From: Flavobacterium cutihirudinis
Lineage (GTDB): Bacteria > Bacteroidota > Bacteroidia > Flavobacteriales > Flavobacteriaceae
DNA length: 64,000 nucleotides
Direction of reading: 5' to 3'
Assembly (NCBI RefSeq): GCF_003385895.1
Contig: NZ_QRDQ01000008.1
Span: 802,354-866,353 of the forward strand
The notes under the pieces are model-generated. The model ran no database searches. It saw nothing but the letters and a program-made list of their open reading frames with translations, and was not told the DNA's origin. This document shows, piece by piece, positions 26,605-34,561 of this stretch (position 1 is the first letter of the stretch; each line of letters opens with the position of its first letter). A program made the translations under genes and the position numbers.

Positions 26605-26651
26605 AAACAATCCAAAAAAAATGTTATTGATGCATCATTCCCCAACAGCGG

Positions 26652-26697
26652 GTAGAGACGCGATTAATCGCGTCTCCACAATTAATCGCGTCTCTAT
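26652..26697. repeat. REP-like palindrome plus half repeat downstream of the transposase
   Basis: GTAGAGACGCGATTAATCGCGTCTC (26652-26676) is followed by a second half site ATTAATCGCGTCTCTAT. It occupies the spacer between the transposase and the convergent SGNH hydrolase gene. Confidence 0.9.
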
Positions 26698-26752
26698 GAT
26701 CATTGTGAATATGATTGACAATTTTTTTATATGATCGTTTTTTTTAAAATAA

Positions 26753-27517
26753 TTAATCCTGTAAAATCATTTTAACCTTTGACAGCATTCTTTCCACAAA
26801 CATTTTATAAGCAGTTTCAGAAGGGTGTAAACCATCTGATGCAACCAAATTCGGATTGTTTAATCCTTGTCTGGTAATATCAGTAATTGAAATAAAAGCT
26901 ACGTTTTTAGTGATGCAATAACTTTCAGCAAAATTGTTGTATTGATCGATTTCGTTTGAAATTTTCATTCTATTTTGCTCTGTATAATTTTTGGTAAAAG
27001 GCGTATAGGCATAATCCGGAATAGAAAGAACAATAACATTTTTGTTGTCGCCTTTTGCTAAAGAAATTGCCTTGTTTAATAATTGCGGAAATTCTTTTTC
27101 GTAAACAGAAAAATCCAAATGTTGATATTGATTGTTGACGCCAATTAAAAGTGTGACCAAATCATAATTAGAATCTAGATTTTGCGTGTTTATTGCCGAA
27201 ATCAAATTGCTTGTTGTCCAGCCTGTTGTAGCAATAACTTTTAGTGAAAAAGTAGTTTCAGGATAAATTGAAGTTAAACTCGTTTTGAGTTGTTCCGGAT
27301 ATCGGCAGGTTTCGCAAACACTTTGACCAATGGTATAACTGTCGCCCAAAGCAAGATAATTGACCTTTTTTGCAATTGGCATCGTAGGAGTAGTAGGATT
27401 GGTTGGCGGATTTACCGGCGGTGTCACCGTATTTCCAGAACTGGAATCGTCAGAACTACAGCTTAATAAAAAGATAGAGAGAATAACGGTAACTATTTGT
27501 TTAAAATGCGTTTTCAT
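26753..27517 (-). CDS. SGNH/GDSL hydrolase lipoprotein
   Basis: A 254-residue esterase-like protein. The lipoprotein signal ends in FLLSCSSDDSS, followed by a Thr/Pro-rich linker (about 30-48), then block I YLALGDSYTIGQS with the catalytic Ser, block III LLIGVNNQ (GxN), and block V SDGLHPSETAY with catalytic Asp and His. It should be anchored in the outer or inner membrane facing the periplasm or surface. The substrate (acyl or acetyl esters) is unknown. Single gene, convergent with the transposase. Confidence 0.88.
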   Translation of the reverse strand: MKTHFKQIVTVILSIFLLSCSSDDSSSGNTVTPPVNPPTNPTTPTMPIAKKVNYLALGDSYTIGQSVCETCRYPEQLKTSLTSIYPETTFSLKVIATTGWTTSNLISAINTQNLDSNYDLVTLLIGVNNQYQHLDFSVYEKEFPQLLNKAISLAKGDNKNVIVLSIPDYAYTPFTKNYTEQNRMKISNEIDQYNNFAESYCITKNVAFISITDITRQGLNNPNLVASDGLHPSETAYKMFVERMLSKVKMILQD

Positions 27518-27583
27518 AATTTGTCTAAATTAGTTCGGGCTTCTTTAAACAAATAGTTACGTTAAATAACTTGTTTTGGTTTT

Positions 27584-28366
27584 TTAAACCATTTCTGCTT
27601 TTAGGAGAATTTCTTCTTCAATAGCATTCCAAAGTCCGATGCGTTTTTCTAAAGCTAAAATCGAAACTTCTTCAACTTCTTTCCATTTTTGAGCATCATC
27701 TTCACACAAATCGGTGATCATTTGCATTGCCATCGGGCCATGCTCGTCAGCATCAAGTTCAATATGTCTTTCAAAGTAATAAAGCAGTTTTGCTAAATCA
27801 ACTTCTGGAAGATTTTTTTGAAAGTTTTTCAGAATTTCGGTAAACATACTCGGAATCAAATCTTCTCTTCCAAAGGTAAATGCAGCAGCAATTTGATGCG
27901 GTTTTCCTTCTTCAATAACTCTAAAAGTAAAGTCTAAAAAAGCTTTTATTTCAGGATGTAGCGAACTTTGCTTAATCGCAACAAAAATATTATGAAGCGA
28001 ATGTACTTCGGATAAAAATGTATTGATTCCTGTTGTGTCCGCACCGCAATCTTCCATTGCTTCCAGATACATTTCGTAATGGCTTTGTCTTCTTCCGTCA
28101 ATTGTTAAATCGGTTTCTTCTGCAAGAACAATTTCATTGATTAAATACCTTGTTTCAGGATTTTTTGTTGCGAACCAAGGTGTTGTTGTACAGGTAAGTT
28201 TGGCTTGTAAAGCTTTTAGCAATGACATAAAATCCCAAACAGCAAAAACGTGATTTTCTAAAAAACTGTGCAAGTCATCAATACTTTGAATTTTGCCGTA
28301 TAAAGAGTGTTTTAAAAGCTGGTCTTTTTGAGGTTGAATGCTATTGTTTATAGTTTCAATATTCAT
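27584..28366 (-). CDS. DUF3050 family protein (heme-oxygenase-like fold)
   Basis: A 260-residue soluble helical protein matching my recollection of the DUF3050 family: LKHSLYGKIQSIDDLHSFLENHVFAVWDFMSLLKALQ, then AEETDLTIDGRRQSHYEMYLEAM and YYFERHIELDADEHGPMA. The conserved His/Glu/Asp residues suggest a heme-oxygenase-like or di-iron helical bundle; the activity is not established. It is preceded by the terminator of the acyl-CoA dehydrogenase gene, so it is transcribed separately. Confidence 0.8.
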   Translation of the reverse strand: MNIETINNSIQPQKDQLLKHSLYGKIQSIDDLHSFLENHVFAVWDFMSLLKALQAKLTCTTTPWFATKNPETRYLINEIVLAEETDLTIDGRRQSHYEMYLEAMEDCGADTTGINTFLSEVHSLHNIFVAIKQSSLHPEIKAFLDFTFRVIEEGKPHQIAAAFTFGREDLIPSMFTEILKNFQKNLPEVDLAKLLYYFERHIELDADEHGPMAMQMITDLCEDDAQKWKEVEEVSILALEKRIGLWNAIEEEILLKAEMV

Positions 28367-28389
28367 TTAAGTAAATTTTGTGCAAAGAT

Positions 28390-28419
28390 AAAAAGCTTCT
28401 CGTTTAGAAGAAGCTTTTT
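28390..28419 (-). terminator. terminator of the acyl-CoA dehydrogenase gene
   Basis: AAAAAGCTTCT pairs with AGAAGCTTTTT across an 8-base loop; T-rich in the minus-strand sense. It lies between the dehydrogenase stop and the DUF3050 start. Confidence 0.8.
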
Positions 28420-28450
28420 AAATTGTTTTTGTATATAATTTAATAGTTGT

Positions 28451-29632
28451 TTATGATTTAAATGCTGGAATTCCAGTTACATCCATTCCGGTAATCAATA
28501 AATGAATGTCATGAGTTCCTTCATAAGTAATTACACTTTCAAGGTTCATCATGTGGCGCATAATCGAGTATTCGCCGGTAATTCCCATTCCGCCCAACAT
28601 TTGTCTGGCTTCGCGTGCAATATGAATCGCCATGTCGACATTGTTACGTTTTGCCATCGAAATTTGAGCCGTTGTTGCTTTTCCTTCGTTTCTTAAAACA
28701 CCTAAACGCCAGGTTAATAATTGTGCTTTTGTGATTTCGGTAATCATTTCTGCCAATTTTTTCTGTTGCAATTGTGTTCCTCCAATTGGTTTTCCAAATT
28801 GAATTCTTTCTTTTGCATATCGTAAAGCAGTATCATAACAATCCATTGCCGCACCAATTGCGCCCCAGGCAATTCCGTAACGTGCTGAATCCAAGCAACC
28901 AAGCGGAGCTCCCAAACCAGATTTGTTTGGTAAAAGATTCTCTTTTGGGACTTTTACATTATCAAAAATTAATTCTCCTGTTGCAGATGCACGAAGTGAC
29001 CATTTATTATGAGTTTCCGGAGTTGTAAAACCGTCCATGCCGCGTTCAACGATTAAACCGTGAATTCTTCCTTCTTCATTTTTTGCCCAAACTACAGCAA
29101 TATCAGCAAATGGCGCGTTTGAAATCCACATTTTTGCACCATTTAAAAGATAATGATCGCCCATATCTTTAAAATTGGTAATCATACTACCCGGATCAGA
29201 ACCATGATCAGGTTCCGTTAATCCAAAACAACCAATTAATTCTCCGGTTGCTAATTTTGGCAAATATTTCATTCGCTGTTCTTCGTTTCCGTATTTCCAA
29301 ATTGGGTACATTACCAAAGAAGATTGTACCGATGAAGTCGATCTTACGCCAGAATCACCACGCTCGATTTCCTGCATAATTAAGCCATAAGAAATTTGGT
29401 CTAAACCTGCTCCTCCGTATTCTACCGGAATATACGGGCCAAAACCACCTATTTCTCCAAGTCCTTTTATAATTTGCTTAGGAAATTCTGCTTTTTGCGC
29501 ATATTCTTCTATAATAGGAGAAACTTCTCTTTTAACCCATGCACGGGCAGATTCGCGTACTAATTTGTGCTCATCTGTTAATAAATCGTCAAGGTTGTAA
29601 TAATCTGGAGATTGAAATAAGTCTGGTTTCAT
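28451..29632 (-). CDS. acyl-CoA dehydrogenase (glutaryl-CoA dehydrogenase-like)
   Basis: A flavoprotein of 393 residues from the ATG at 29632 (the frame continues upstream to 29689, but family members begin near DLFQSPDYYNLDDLLTDE). It shows the acyl-CoA dehydrogenase signatures GCFGLTEPDHGSDPG and QMLGGMGITGEYSIMRHMMNLESVITYEGTHDIH, the latter with the YEGT segment of the catalytic Glu as in glutaryl-CoA dehydrogenases. A role in lysine/tryptophan or other acyl-CoA breakdown is likely. It is transcribed from a consensus promoter with two nearby inverted repeats. Confidence 0.88.
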   Translation of the reverse strand: MKPDLFQSPDYYNLDDLLTDEHKLVRESARAWVKREVSPIIEEYAQKAEFPKQIIKGLGEIGGFGPYIPVEYGGAGLDQISYGLIMQEIERGDSGVRSTSSVQSSLVMYPIWKYGNEEQRMKYLPKLATGELIGCFGLTEPDHGSDPGSMITNFKDMGDHYLLNGAKMWISNAPFADIAVVWAKNEEGRIHGLIVERGMDGFTTPETHNKWSLRASATGELIFDNVKVPKENLLPNKSGLGAPLGCLDSARYGIAWGAIGAAMDCYDTALRYAKERIQFGKPIGGTQLQQKKLAEMITEITKAQLLTWRLGVLRNEGKATTAQISMAKRNNVDMAIHIAREARQMLGGMGITGEYSIMRHMMNLESVITYEGTHDIHLLITGMDVTGIPAFKS

Positions 29633-29652
29633 TTTTGTATAGTTTTTCAAAA

Positions 29653-29684
29653 CAAATTTACGCAATATAAATATAACAAAACAA
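29653..29684 (-). promoter_or_regulatory. promoter of the acyl-CoA dehydrogenase gene
   Basis: On the minus strand TTG (29682-29684), a 21-base spacer and TAAATTTG (29653-29660) fit the Bacteroidetes consensus. Confidence 0.65.
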
Positions 29685-29723
29685 TTCAAAATTGTTATAA
29701 TATTTTAATTTTGTAACAAAATT
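29680..29723. promoter_or_regulatory. two inverted repeats, possible operators
   Basis: AACAATT-CAA-AATTGTT (29680-29696) overlaps the -33 element of the dehydrogenase promoter; AATTTTGT-A-ACAAAATT (29707-29723) lies just upstream. AT-rich sequence makes chance palindromes more likely, so the regulatory role is tentative. Confidence 0.4.
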
Positions 29724-29796
29724 AACAATGATGTCGTAAATTAATTTTAGTTTATTGAAAATATATAAGTTATTTTTGAATACCAAAAACAAATAA

Positions 29797-31542
29797 ATGA
29801 GGCTAATCATCTCTTTTTTACTTTTTCTTGTTTTTGCTACTGGGTTTGCACAGAAAACTCAGATTAGCGAGCAGGAATACTTAGACCTGCAAGATAAAAT
29901 TCGGTTTAGCATGAATTCTAATGCCGATACAGGTTTGGCATATACGGTAAAATTGATGAAATCTACTGACGATAAGCATTTGGCATTTGCTTATAGTGCT
30001 GCTTCCTATTTATACCAAATTAAAGGAAATGTAGCTAAATCTGATGAAAATTATAAAGCTGCAATTTCTCATTTGGATAAAATGCCTGCATCTTCTGAAA
30101 AAACTAAACTTACCGGTTACGTCTTTAATTATAGAGGTTTAACAGAATGGAAAAGGGGTAATTTGGGAAAAGCGCTTGATAATTATCAAAAAGGAGTCAA
30201 ATTTTCGACAGAAGTCAATGATGTGATTCAAATGGTGAAATTCAAAAGTAATATTGCACTTATAAATGAAGAAATTGGAAATTACCAATTGGCAATCAGG
30301 AATTTGAGGCAAAATAACGATTTCATTAATAAAAATGAAAACGTATATTCCAAGGATCAGTTTCAAAACAGCAAGAGTAACATTAATATGGATTTGGGTA
30401 GTTCATATGAAGGGTATTATATGAAGAATCGCGACAAGATGCATTTATTGGATTCTGCAGAGTACTTTTATAAGAAGGCAGTTACTTATTCTGAAAATTT
30501 TGCAAGTAATAAAATTGCCGCCAAGATGAGTTTGGGTAATATCTATTTGGTAAAAAAAGATTTGGTAAATGCTGAAAAAACTTATTTTGACATTTTATTT
30601 CTATCGAAACAGAATAATTCTGAAGTCTTATTTCAAGCTGCTAATTACAATTTAGGTGACTTGTATTTTTGGAGTAAAAAATATGATAAAGCATTAATAT
30701 GTTTTAAGAAAGTAGATTCTATTTCTTTGAAAAATAAAACTTTAGACGCAAATTATTTAAAGTCGAATTATTTACAGGCCAAGATTTATAACATTATGAA
30801 TGAGCCTGAAAAGGCCTATATACATTCTAAAATTTATTTGGATACTTATGAAAAATCAGAAACCAAATTAAGAGAAGAAGCCCTGGAAGTAAATTATAAG
30901 CTTGGTGTTGAAGATCTTGGTACTGAAATGGAAAGTATTCAGGAAAAATATAGAAATGAAGTTTTATGGAATAAAGCACTAAAAGTATTCTATGTTCTCT
31001 TGGTTGTTGGAATTATATTTTCTCTTATAAAGAATATAAGAGATAAAAATAAGGCGCACAAAAAAATGAATGCTTTAATTGAAGAGTTTAAAGCGAATTT
31101 AGAGAAAAAAGAAAACCCAGTTGTAGTTGAAGCAGTTGAAACTGAAGATTTAGAAGAAGTACAGCTCAAAAAAGAAAATGCCAATTTGAGCATTGATGAA
31201 GCTAAAGAAAATAAAATTGTAGAAAAATTATTGGCGCTGGAAAACAAACTGGAATATTTAAATGCTGATTTTACGCTTCCTTATGTAGCTAAAAAGATTA
31301 AGACAAATACAACCTATTTATCTTATGTTGTAAATAAACGATTCGGAAAATCTTTTGGTGAATACTCGAATGAACTTAAGATTAATTATGTGATTAATGA
31401 AATGATCACCAATCATATGTATCGTAAATATTCTACTCAGGCAATTGCAGAAAGTGTAGGATTTAAAAACGCAGTTTCGTTTGCAAAATCATTTCGTAAA
31501 CGAACGGGAGTTTCGCCGGCGCAGTTTGCAAGCAATATTTAA
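29797..31542 (+). CDS. TPR membrane protein with AraC-type DNA-binding domain
   Basis: A 581-residue one-component-like regulator. A signal peptide (LIISFLLFLVFATGFAQ) leads a periplasmic TPR region (about 30-380), followed by one membrane helix (VFYVLLVVGIIFSLI, about 398-412), a Lys/Glu-rich linker and a C-terminal AraC helix-turn-helix (about 480-581, ending YSTQAIAESVGFKNAVSFAKSFRKRTGVSPAQF). This architecture is common in Flavobacteriaceae and couples an extracytoplasmic signal to transcription. It lies next to the peptide export locus, and may regulate it, but only position suggests this. Confidence 0.88.
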   Translation: MRLIISFLLFLVFATGFAQKTQISEQEYLDLQDKIRFSMNSNADTGLAYTVKLMKSTDDKHLAFAYSAASYLYQIKGNVAKSDENYKAAISHLDKMPASSEKTKLTGYVFNYRGLTEWKRGNLGKALDNYQKGVKFSTEVNDVIQMVKFKSNIALINEEIGNYQLAIRNLRQNNDFINKNENVYSKDQFQNSKSNINMDLGSSYEGYYMKNRDKMHLLDSAEYFYKKAVTYSENFASNKIAAKMSLGNIYLVKKDLVNAEKTYFDILFLSKQNNSEVLFQAANYNLGDLYFWSKKYDKALICFKKVDSISLKNKTLDANYLKSNYLQAKIYNIMNEPEKAYIHSKIYLDTYEKSETKLREEALEVNYKLGVEDLGTEMESIQEKYRNEVLWNKALKVFYVLLVVGIIFSLIKNIRDKNKAHKKMNALIEEFKANLEKKENPVVVEAVETEDLEEVQLKKENANLSIDEAKENKIVEKLLALENKLEYLNADFTLPYVAKKIKTNTTYLSYVVNKRFGKSFGEYSNELKINYVINEMITNHMYRKYSTQAIAESVGFKNAVSFAKSFRKRTGVSPAQFASNI

Positions 31543-31609
31543 TTCTGATAGTATTATATATAGGTAGGAAATTTTAGGAGTTACTAAAACTTGTAATTGT
31601 TTCGAAAAT

Positions 31610-31657
31610 AATATTCCGCAAATGATCCTGTGAAAATCGGATCATTTGCGGAATATT
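31610..31657. terminator. bidirectional terminator with a 19-bp perfect stem
   Basis: AATATTCCGCAAATGATCC is followed by a 10-base loop and its exact complement, with a T-rich flank (TTTATTT). It separates the TPR-AraC gene from the convergent peptide genes. Confidence 0.85.
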
Positions 31658-31677
31658 TTATTTGAGGGCTTTATATA

Positions 31678-31821
31678 TTATCCGTTCCCGTTATTGCCTC
31701 CCTTACTTGGGTCGTTTTTTGGGTCAATTGGAGTTTCATCTCCGCCACGAACAGCTTTTTGTTGTGTTTTTGTTAATACGTCTGTTGTAAAATCTTCGAA
31801 TTTCATTTTGTTATTTTTCAT
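31678..31821 (-). CDS. GG-leader small peptide, tandem copy A
   Basis: A 47-residue peptide with a leader containing FTTDVLTKTQQKAVRGG and a short Asp/Pro/Lys core ending GGNNGNG, without cysteine. The double-glycine end is the kind cut by C39 peptidases, and such an exporter is encoded 3.5 kb away. Copy B just upstream encodes the same protein except for residue 12 (Thr here, Ala there). The two genes differ at 13 bases by my count, only one of which changes the protein, strong evidence that both are translated and selected. An inner ATG at 31806 is an alternative start. Confidence 0.8.
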   Translation of the reverse strand: MKNNKMKFEDFTTDVLTKTQQKAVRGGDETPIDPKNDPSKGGNNGNG

Positions 31822-31851
31822 GATAAGTTGATTATAATGTGATTTTATATA

Positions 31852-31995
31852 TTATCCGTTTCCGTTGTTACCTCCTTTTGATGGATCATTCTTTGGATCA
31901 ATTGGAGTTTCATCTCCGCCACGAACAGCTTTTTGTTGCGTTTTTGTTAATACGTCTGTTGCAAAATCTTCGAATTTCATTTTGTTATTTTTCAT
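31852..31995 (-). CDS. GG-leader small peptide, tandem copy B
   Basis: A 47-residue near-identical partner of copy A (Ala12 instead of Thr12), 30 bases upstream on the same strand. Leader LTKTQQKAVRGG, core beginning DETPIDPKND. It may be cotranscribed with copy A and end at the 31610-31657 hairpin. Function unknown: a secreted peptide (bacteriocin-like or signal) is the working idea. The Cys-free core distinguishes it from the plus-strand peptides. Confidence 0.8.
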   Translation of the reverse strand: MKNNKMKFEDFATDVLTKTQQKAVRGGDETPIDPKNDPSKGGNNGNG

Positions 31996-32457
31996 GATGA
32001 ATTGATTATAATTTGATTTTTAAATTTTTTATTTAGTGCTTTTATTCTATTATTTAGTGTTTCAATTTCTTTTAATTTTGTACTTTTTTACGGGTTAAAA
32101 TTTTGAATCAAAAACTGCTTTTTATGAAAGATTTTTGTCTTTTTTCTGATGATTTTTAAGCCTTAAAATCTTCAGTTTTTAACCTTAAATCTTTCCTTTT
32201 TTATCTATCTGTATTACTGATATGTCAAAGCTAGAGAAAAAGCAAAACCCTTGGTCGACATTTGGGTTTTGACGGTTTTTGTATCGCTTTTTTGAGTGTA
32301 ATTATCTGATATTCAGTGTAGTTGTTGTGGTGTTTTGACAGGCATAATTTATAAATTGTATGTAGTATAATTGATAAAATGTGTATATACCCCCGTTTTT
32401 TTTAAATAAAATCACCAATCTTTGCAGTGTAATTAAGCACTAAACGATTCGAAAAAA
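31996..32457. other. noncoding spacer between divergent peptide and export genes
   Basis: 462 bases of very AT-rich sequence. A TAGCTTTG match to the -7 consensus on the minus strand (32226-32233) could serve the tandem peptide genes, though no TTG is at the right distance and the leader would be over 200 bases. On the plus strand a near-match (AATCTTTG, about 32416-32423) precedes the VKOR gene. No further peptide gene was found. Confidence 0.5.
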
Positions 32458-34017
32458 ATGTTGAAACTGGTTCAAAAATTTCTTCAGATAAACAAGTACT
32501 CGGAGATTAAAAATGAGTTCAAAGATTTGTTTCTTTCTCATCCAAATTATCCAAGCTTGTTTGCGATAACAGATTCGCTGGATTTGTTGTCGATAGAGAA
32601 TGCTGCCGTAAGAGTTTCGAAAGAACAGATCGTCGATTTGCCGGAAAACTTTTTGGCTTATTTCAAAGATGAACTTTCAGTCGTTGAAAAATTTAAAAAT
32701 TACGTTCGTATCACTACGGTAAAAAAAGGGATGCAAAAAATTCCTTATGAGAAATTCCTTTTGGACTGGAATGGTGTAATTGTTGCTATCGAGCCAAATA
32801 CGACCATCTCCAGAGAGAATTTAAAAATCGAATACAATTGGCTGAAATATTTTCTTCCTTTTGTTTTGCTAACAGGACTTTCATTTTTTTACAATCCGTA
32901 TAGTTTATTCAGTCTTATTTTCTTGATTACATCGACATTTGGTTTGGTTGTCAGTGTTTTGATCGTTCAGGAAAAGTTAGGTTTCAATAATAGTTTCATT
33001 TCAAAATTTTGTAATCTGAGTTCCAATTCATCTTGTAACTCAGTTATAAATTTTAATGAAGGAAATCAAAATTGGCTTTTCAATTTTTCAGATTTGCCAT
33101 TGTTGTTTTTTAGCTCGAGTTTAATCGCAATTCTTATACGCCCTTTAGAGTCATCAATTTTTATTGGATTTTTAAGTTTATTAGCAATCCCAATAATTGT
33201 ATCGTCAATTTGGATTCAGAAATTCGAGATTCAAAAATGGTGTACAATGTGTTTAGCGGTTTCATTTCTGATTTTTGTACAAAGTCTTATCTGGTTTGCA
33301 TCAGATTTGTTTACGCTCTCATTTAGCTTTGAAAATATTTTTCCTTTTCTATTCTCATTTATTGTTTTAATGCCAATTTGGTTAGTAATAAAAGGGCATT
33401 TGAAAAATATTTTGGAGAATGAAAATTCATTGAAAGACTTAAAAAAATTCAAAAGAAACTATTCGTTGTTGAACTTTCTTTCTAAAAAAGTTACTTATAC
33501 GCACGGTTTTGACGATTTAAGAGGATTGAGTTTTGGTAATCGTAATGCGGTTGTAAAATTGACAATAATTTTAAGTCCGAGTTGTGGACATTGTTATAAA
33601 ACATTTAAGGAAGCATTCGATTTGGTTTTAAAATTCCCGGATAAAATCTTTCTAAGTATTTTATTTAATGTAAATCCGGAAAATGCTGATAATCCATACA
33701 AAACTGTTGTCGAAAGACTTTTAACGATTAACAGATCAACACCGGGAAAAACGGTTGAAGCTATTTCAGATTGGTATATAAAAAGGATGAATCTTAAAAA
33801 GTGGCTTAAAAAATGGCATGTTGAAAATGTCAGTATGATGACCATTCAGGAAATAAACAAACAATATGAATGGTGCTCAAAAAACAATTTTAATTACACT
33901 CCCGTGAAAATTGTAAATGAGAAGTTGTTTCCAAGTGAATACGAATTAAACGAATTGAAGTGTTTTCTGAATGATTTTACTGAAGAGAAAGAAACAGTTC
34001 TTGAAAAAATAGCCTAA
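32458..34017 (+). CDS. VKOR-thioredoxin membrane protein with degenerate C39-like domain
   Basis: A 519-residue putative thiol oxidase. Residues 1-120 look like a C39-peptidase-like domain (FLSHPNYPSLFAITDSLDLL) without the catalytic Cys. Several membrane helices follow with the vitamin K epoxide reductase pattern: loop cysteines C185 and C194 (FCNLSSNSSC) and the redox pair WCTMC (C262, C265). A C-terminal thioredoxin/DsbA-like domain carries CGHC (C376, C379) after LTIILSPS. Such fusions introduce disulfides in the periplasm. It heads the plus-strand run of Cys-containing peptides and the exporter, so those peptides are the likely substrates. Confidence 0.85.
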   Translation: MLKLVQKFLQINKYSEIKNEFKDLFLSHPNYPSLFAITDSLDLLSIENAAVRVSKEQIVDLPENFLAYFKDELSVVEKFKNYVRITTVKKGMQKIPYEKFLLDWNGVIVAIEPNTTISRENLKIEYNWLKYFLPFVLLTGLSFFYNPYSLFSLIFLITSTFGLVVSVLIVQEKLGFNNSFISKFCNLSSNSSCNSVINFNEGNQNWLFNFSDLPLLFFSSSLIAILIRPLESSIFIGFLSLLAIPIIVSSIWIQKFEIQKWCTMCLAVSFLIFVQSLIWFASDLFTLSFSFENIFPFLFSFIVLMPIWLVIKGHLKNILENENSLKDLKKFKRNYSLLNFLSKKVTYTHGFDDLRGLSFGNRNAVVKLTIILSPSCGHCYKTFKEAFDLVLKFPDKIFLSILFNVNPENADNPYKTVVERLLTINRSTPGKTVEAISDWYIKRMNLKKWLKKWHVENVSMMTIQEINKQYEWCSKNNFNYTPVKIVNEKLFPSEYELNELKCFLNDFTEEKETVLEKIA

Positions 34018-34023
34018 AGATAA

Positions 34024-34075
34024 ATATCGTTTCGGCAAAGACAGAAAGCTTCAAGTGTCTTAAAAATAATTGAAG
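34024..34075 (+). ncRNA. putative cis-regulatory pseudoknot, copy 1
   Basis: Upstream of the peptide gene at 34098. Stem 1 is AAGACA (34038-34043) with TGTCTT (34056-34061); the loop contains CTTCAA (34049-34054), which is complementary to TTGAAG (34070-34075), an H-type pseudoknot topology with an 8-base connecting loop. An ATATC element precedes it. The related leader at 34852-34898 keeps the order and the pairing with a compensatory change. Confidence 0.55.
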
Positions 34076-34097
34076 TATTGATTTTAATAAATATGTT

Positions 34098-34265
34098 ATG
34101 TTAAAAAGAATTTTAAACCTGGAAGGAGCTGAAAAGCTGACAACAAGCGAGCAAAAATCAATTTTTGGAGAAGTTCCTTGTGATAGCACTGACACAAATG
34201 CACCCGTTAAAGCAGGAGAACATTATGCAGTGGCTGATGGTGATAGACAATGTACAAATAAGTAA
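34098..34265 (+). CDS. leader peptide 1, two cysteines
   Basis: A 55-residue peptide, too short for common gene callers. Its leader LNLEGAEKLTTSEQKSIFG is homologous to those at 34370 and 34937, but the cleavage position reads IFGE instead of GG. The core holds two cysteines (Cys28 and Cys52), enough for one disulfide. The ATG at 34098 is used because the one at 34093 meets a stop after two codons. It follows the VKOR-thioredoxin gene by 80 bases. Function unknown; bacteriocin-like or signalling peptide. Confidence 0.72.
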   Translation: MLKRILNLEGAEKLTTSEQKSIFGEVPCDSTDTNAPVKAGEHYAVADGDRQCTNK

Positions 34266-34369
34266 AATTTGAAAATATATTTTACTGATACGTTCTAAAT
34301 TTTAAGTCTGGTTTTATACCTAAATGATTATAAAAAAAGCTGATTGTTAACCCAAAATAGTGAAAAGCG

Positions 34370-34561
34370 ATGATAAAACAATTACTTAATTTAAGCGGGT
34401 CTCAGAGAATCAGTAAGACTGAGCAAAAGAACATAGGAGGAGGAATTCCTGAATGTTGGATTTATGCCATAGAAGCCGGATGTATTTTGATACCCAATGG
34501 TGGTGTTTGTCCGATAAATACAGAAGCAGGCATTTGCGATTCAGATCGTCTTTGCTGTTAA
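34370..34561 (+). CDS. GG-leader peptide 2, six cysteines
   Basis: A 63-residue peptide. Leader LLNLSGSQRISKTEQKNIGGG, with glycines at the expected C39 cleavage site, then a core of about 40 residues beginning IPECWIYAIEAGC with six cysteines and ending DSDRLCC. Six cysteines allow three disulfides, suggesting a compact, knotted peptide. No pseudoknot leader like those of peptides 1 and 3 is present before it. A terminator lies 226 bases downstream. Confidence 0.82.
   Translation: MIKQLLNLSGSQRISKTEQKNIGGGIPECWIYAIEAGCILIPNGGVCPINTEAGICDSDRLCC

Noticed and set aside
26680-26750. Possible CRISPR-like repeat cluster around GAGACGCGATTAATCGCGTCTC
   Set aside because: Copies are palindromic, irregularly spaced, partly inside a gene and without unique spacers of equal length; they fit REP elements.
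32122-32158. Mini-ORF MKDFCLFSDDF as a further peptide
   Set aside because: Only 11 codons, no leader pattern, no glycine cleavage site.
34093-34104. Upstream ATG (34093) as start of peptide 1
   Set aside because: It meets a stop codon after two further codons; the ATG at 34098 gives the leader homologous to the other peptides.
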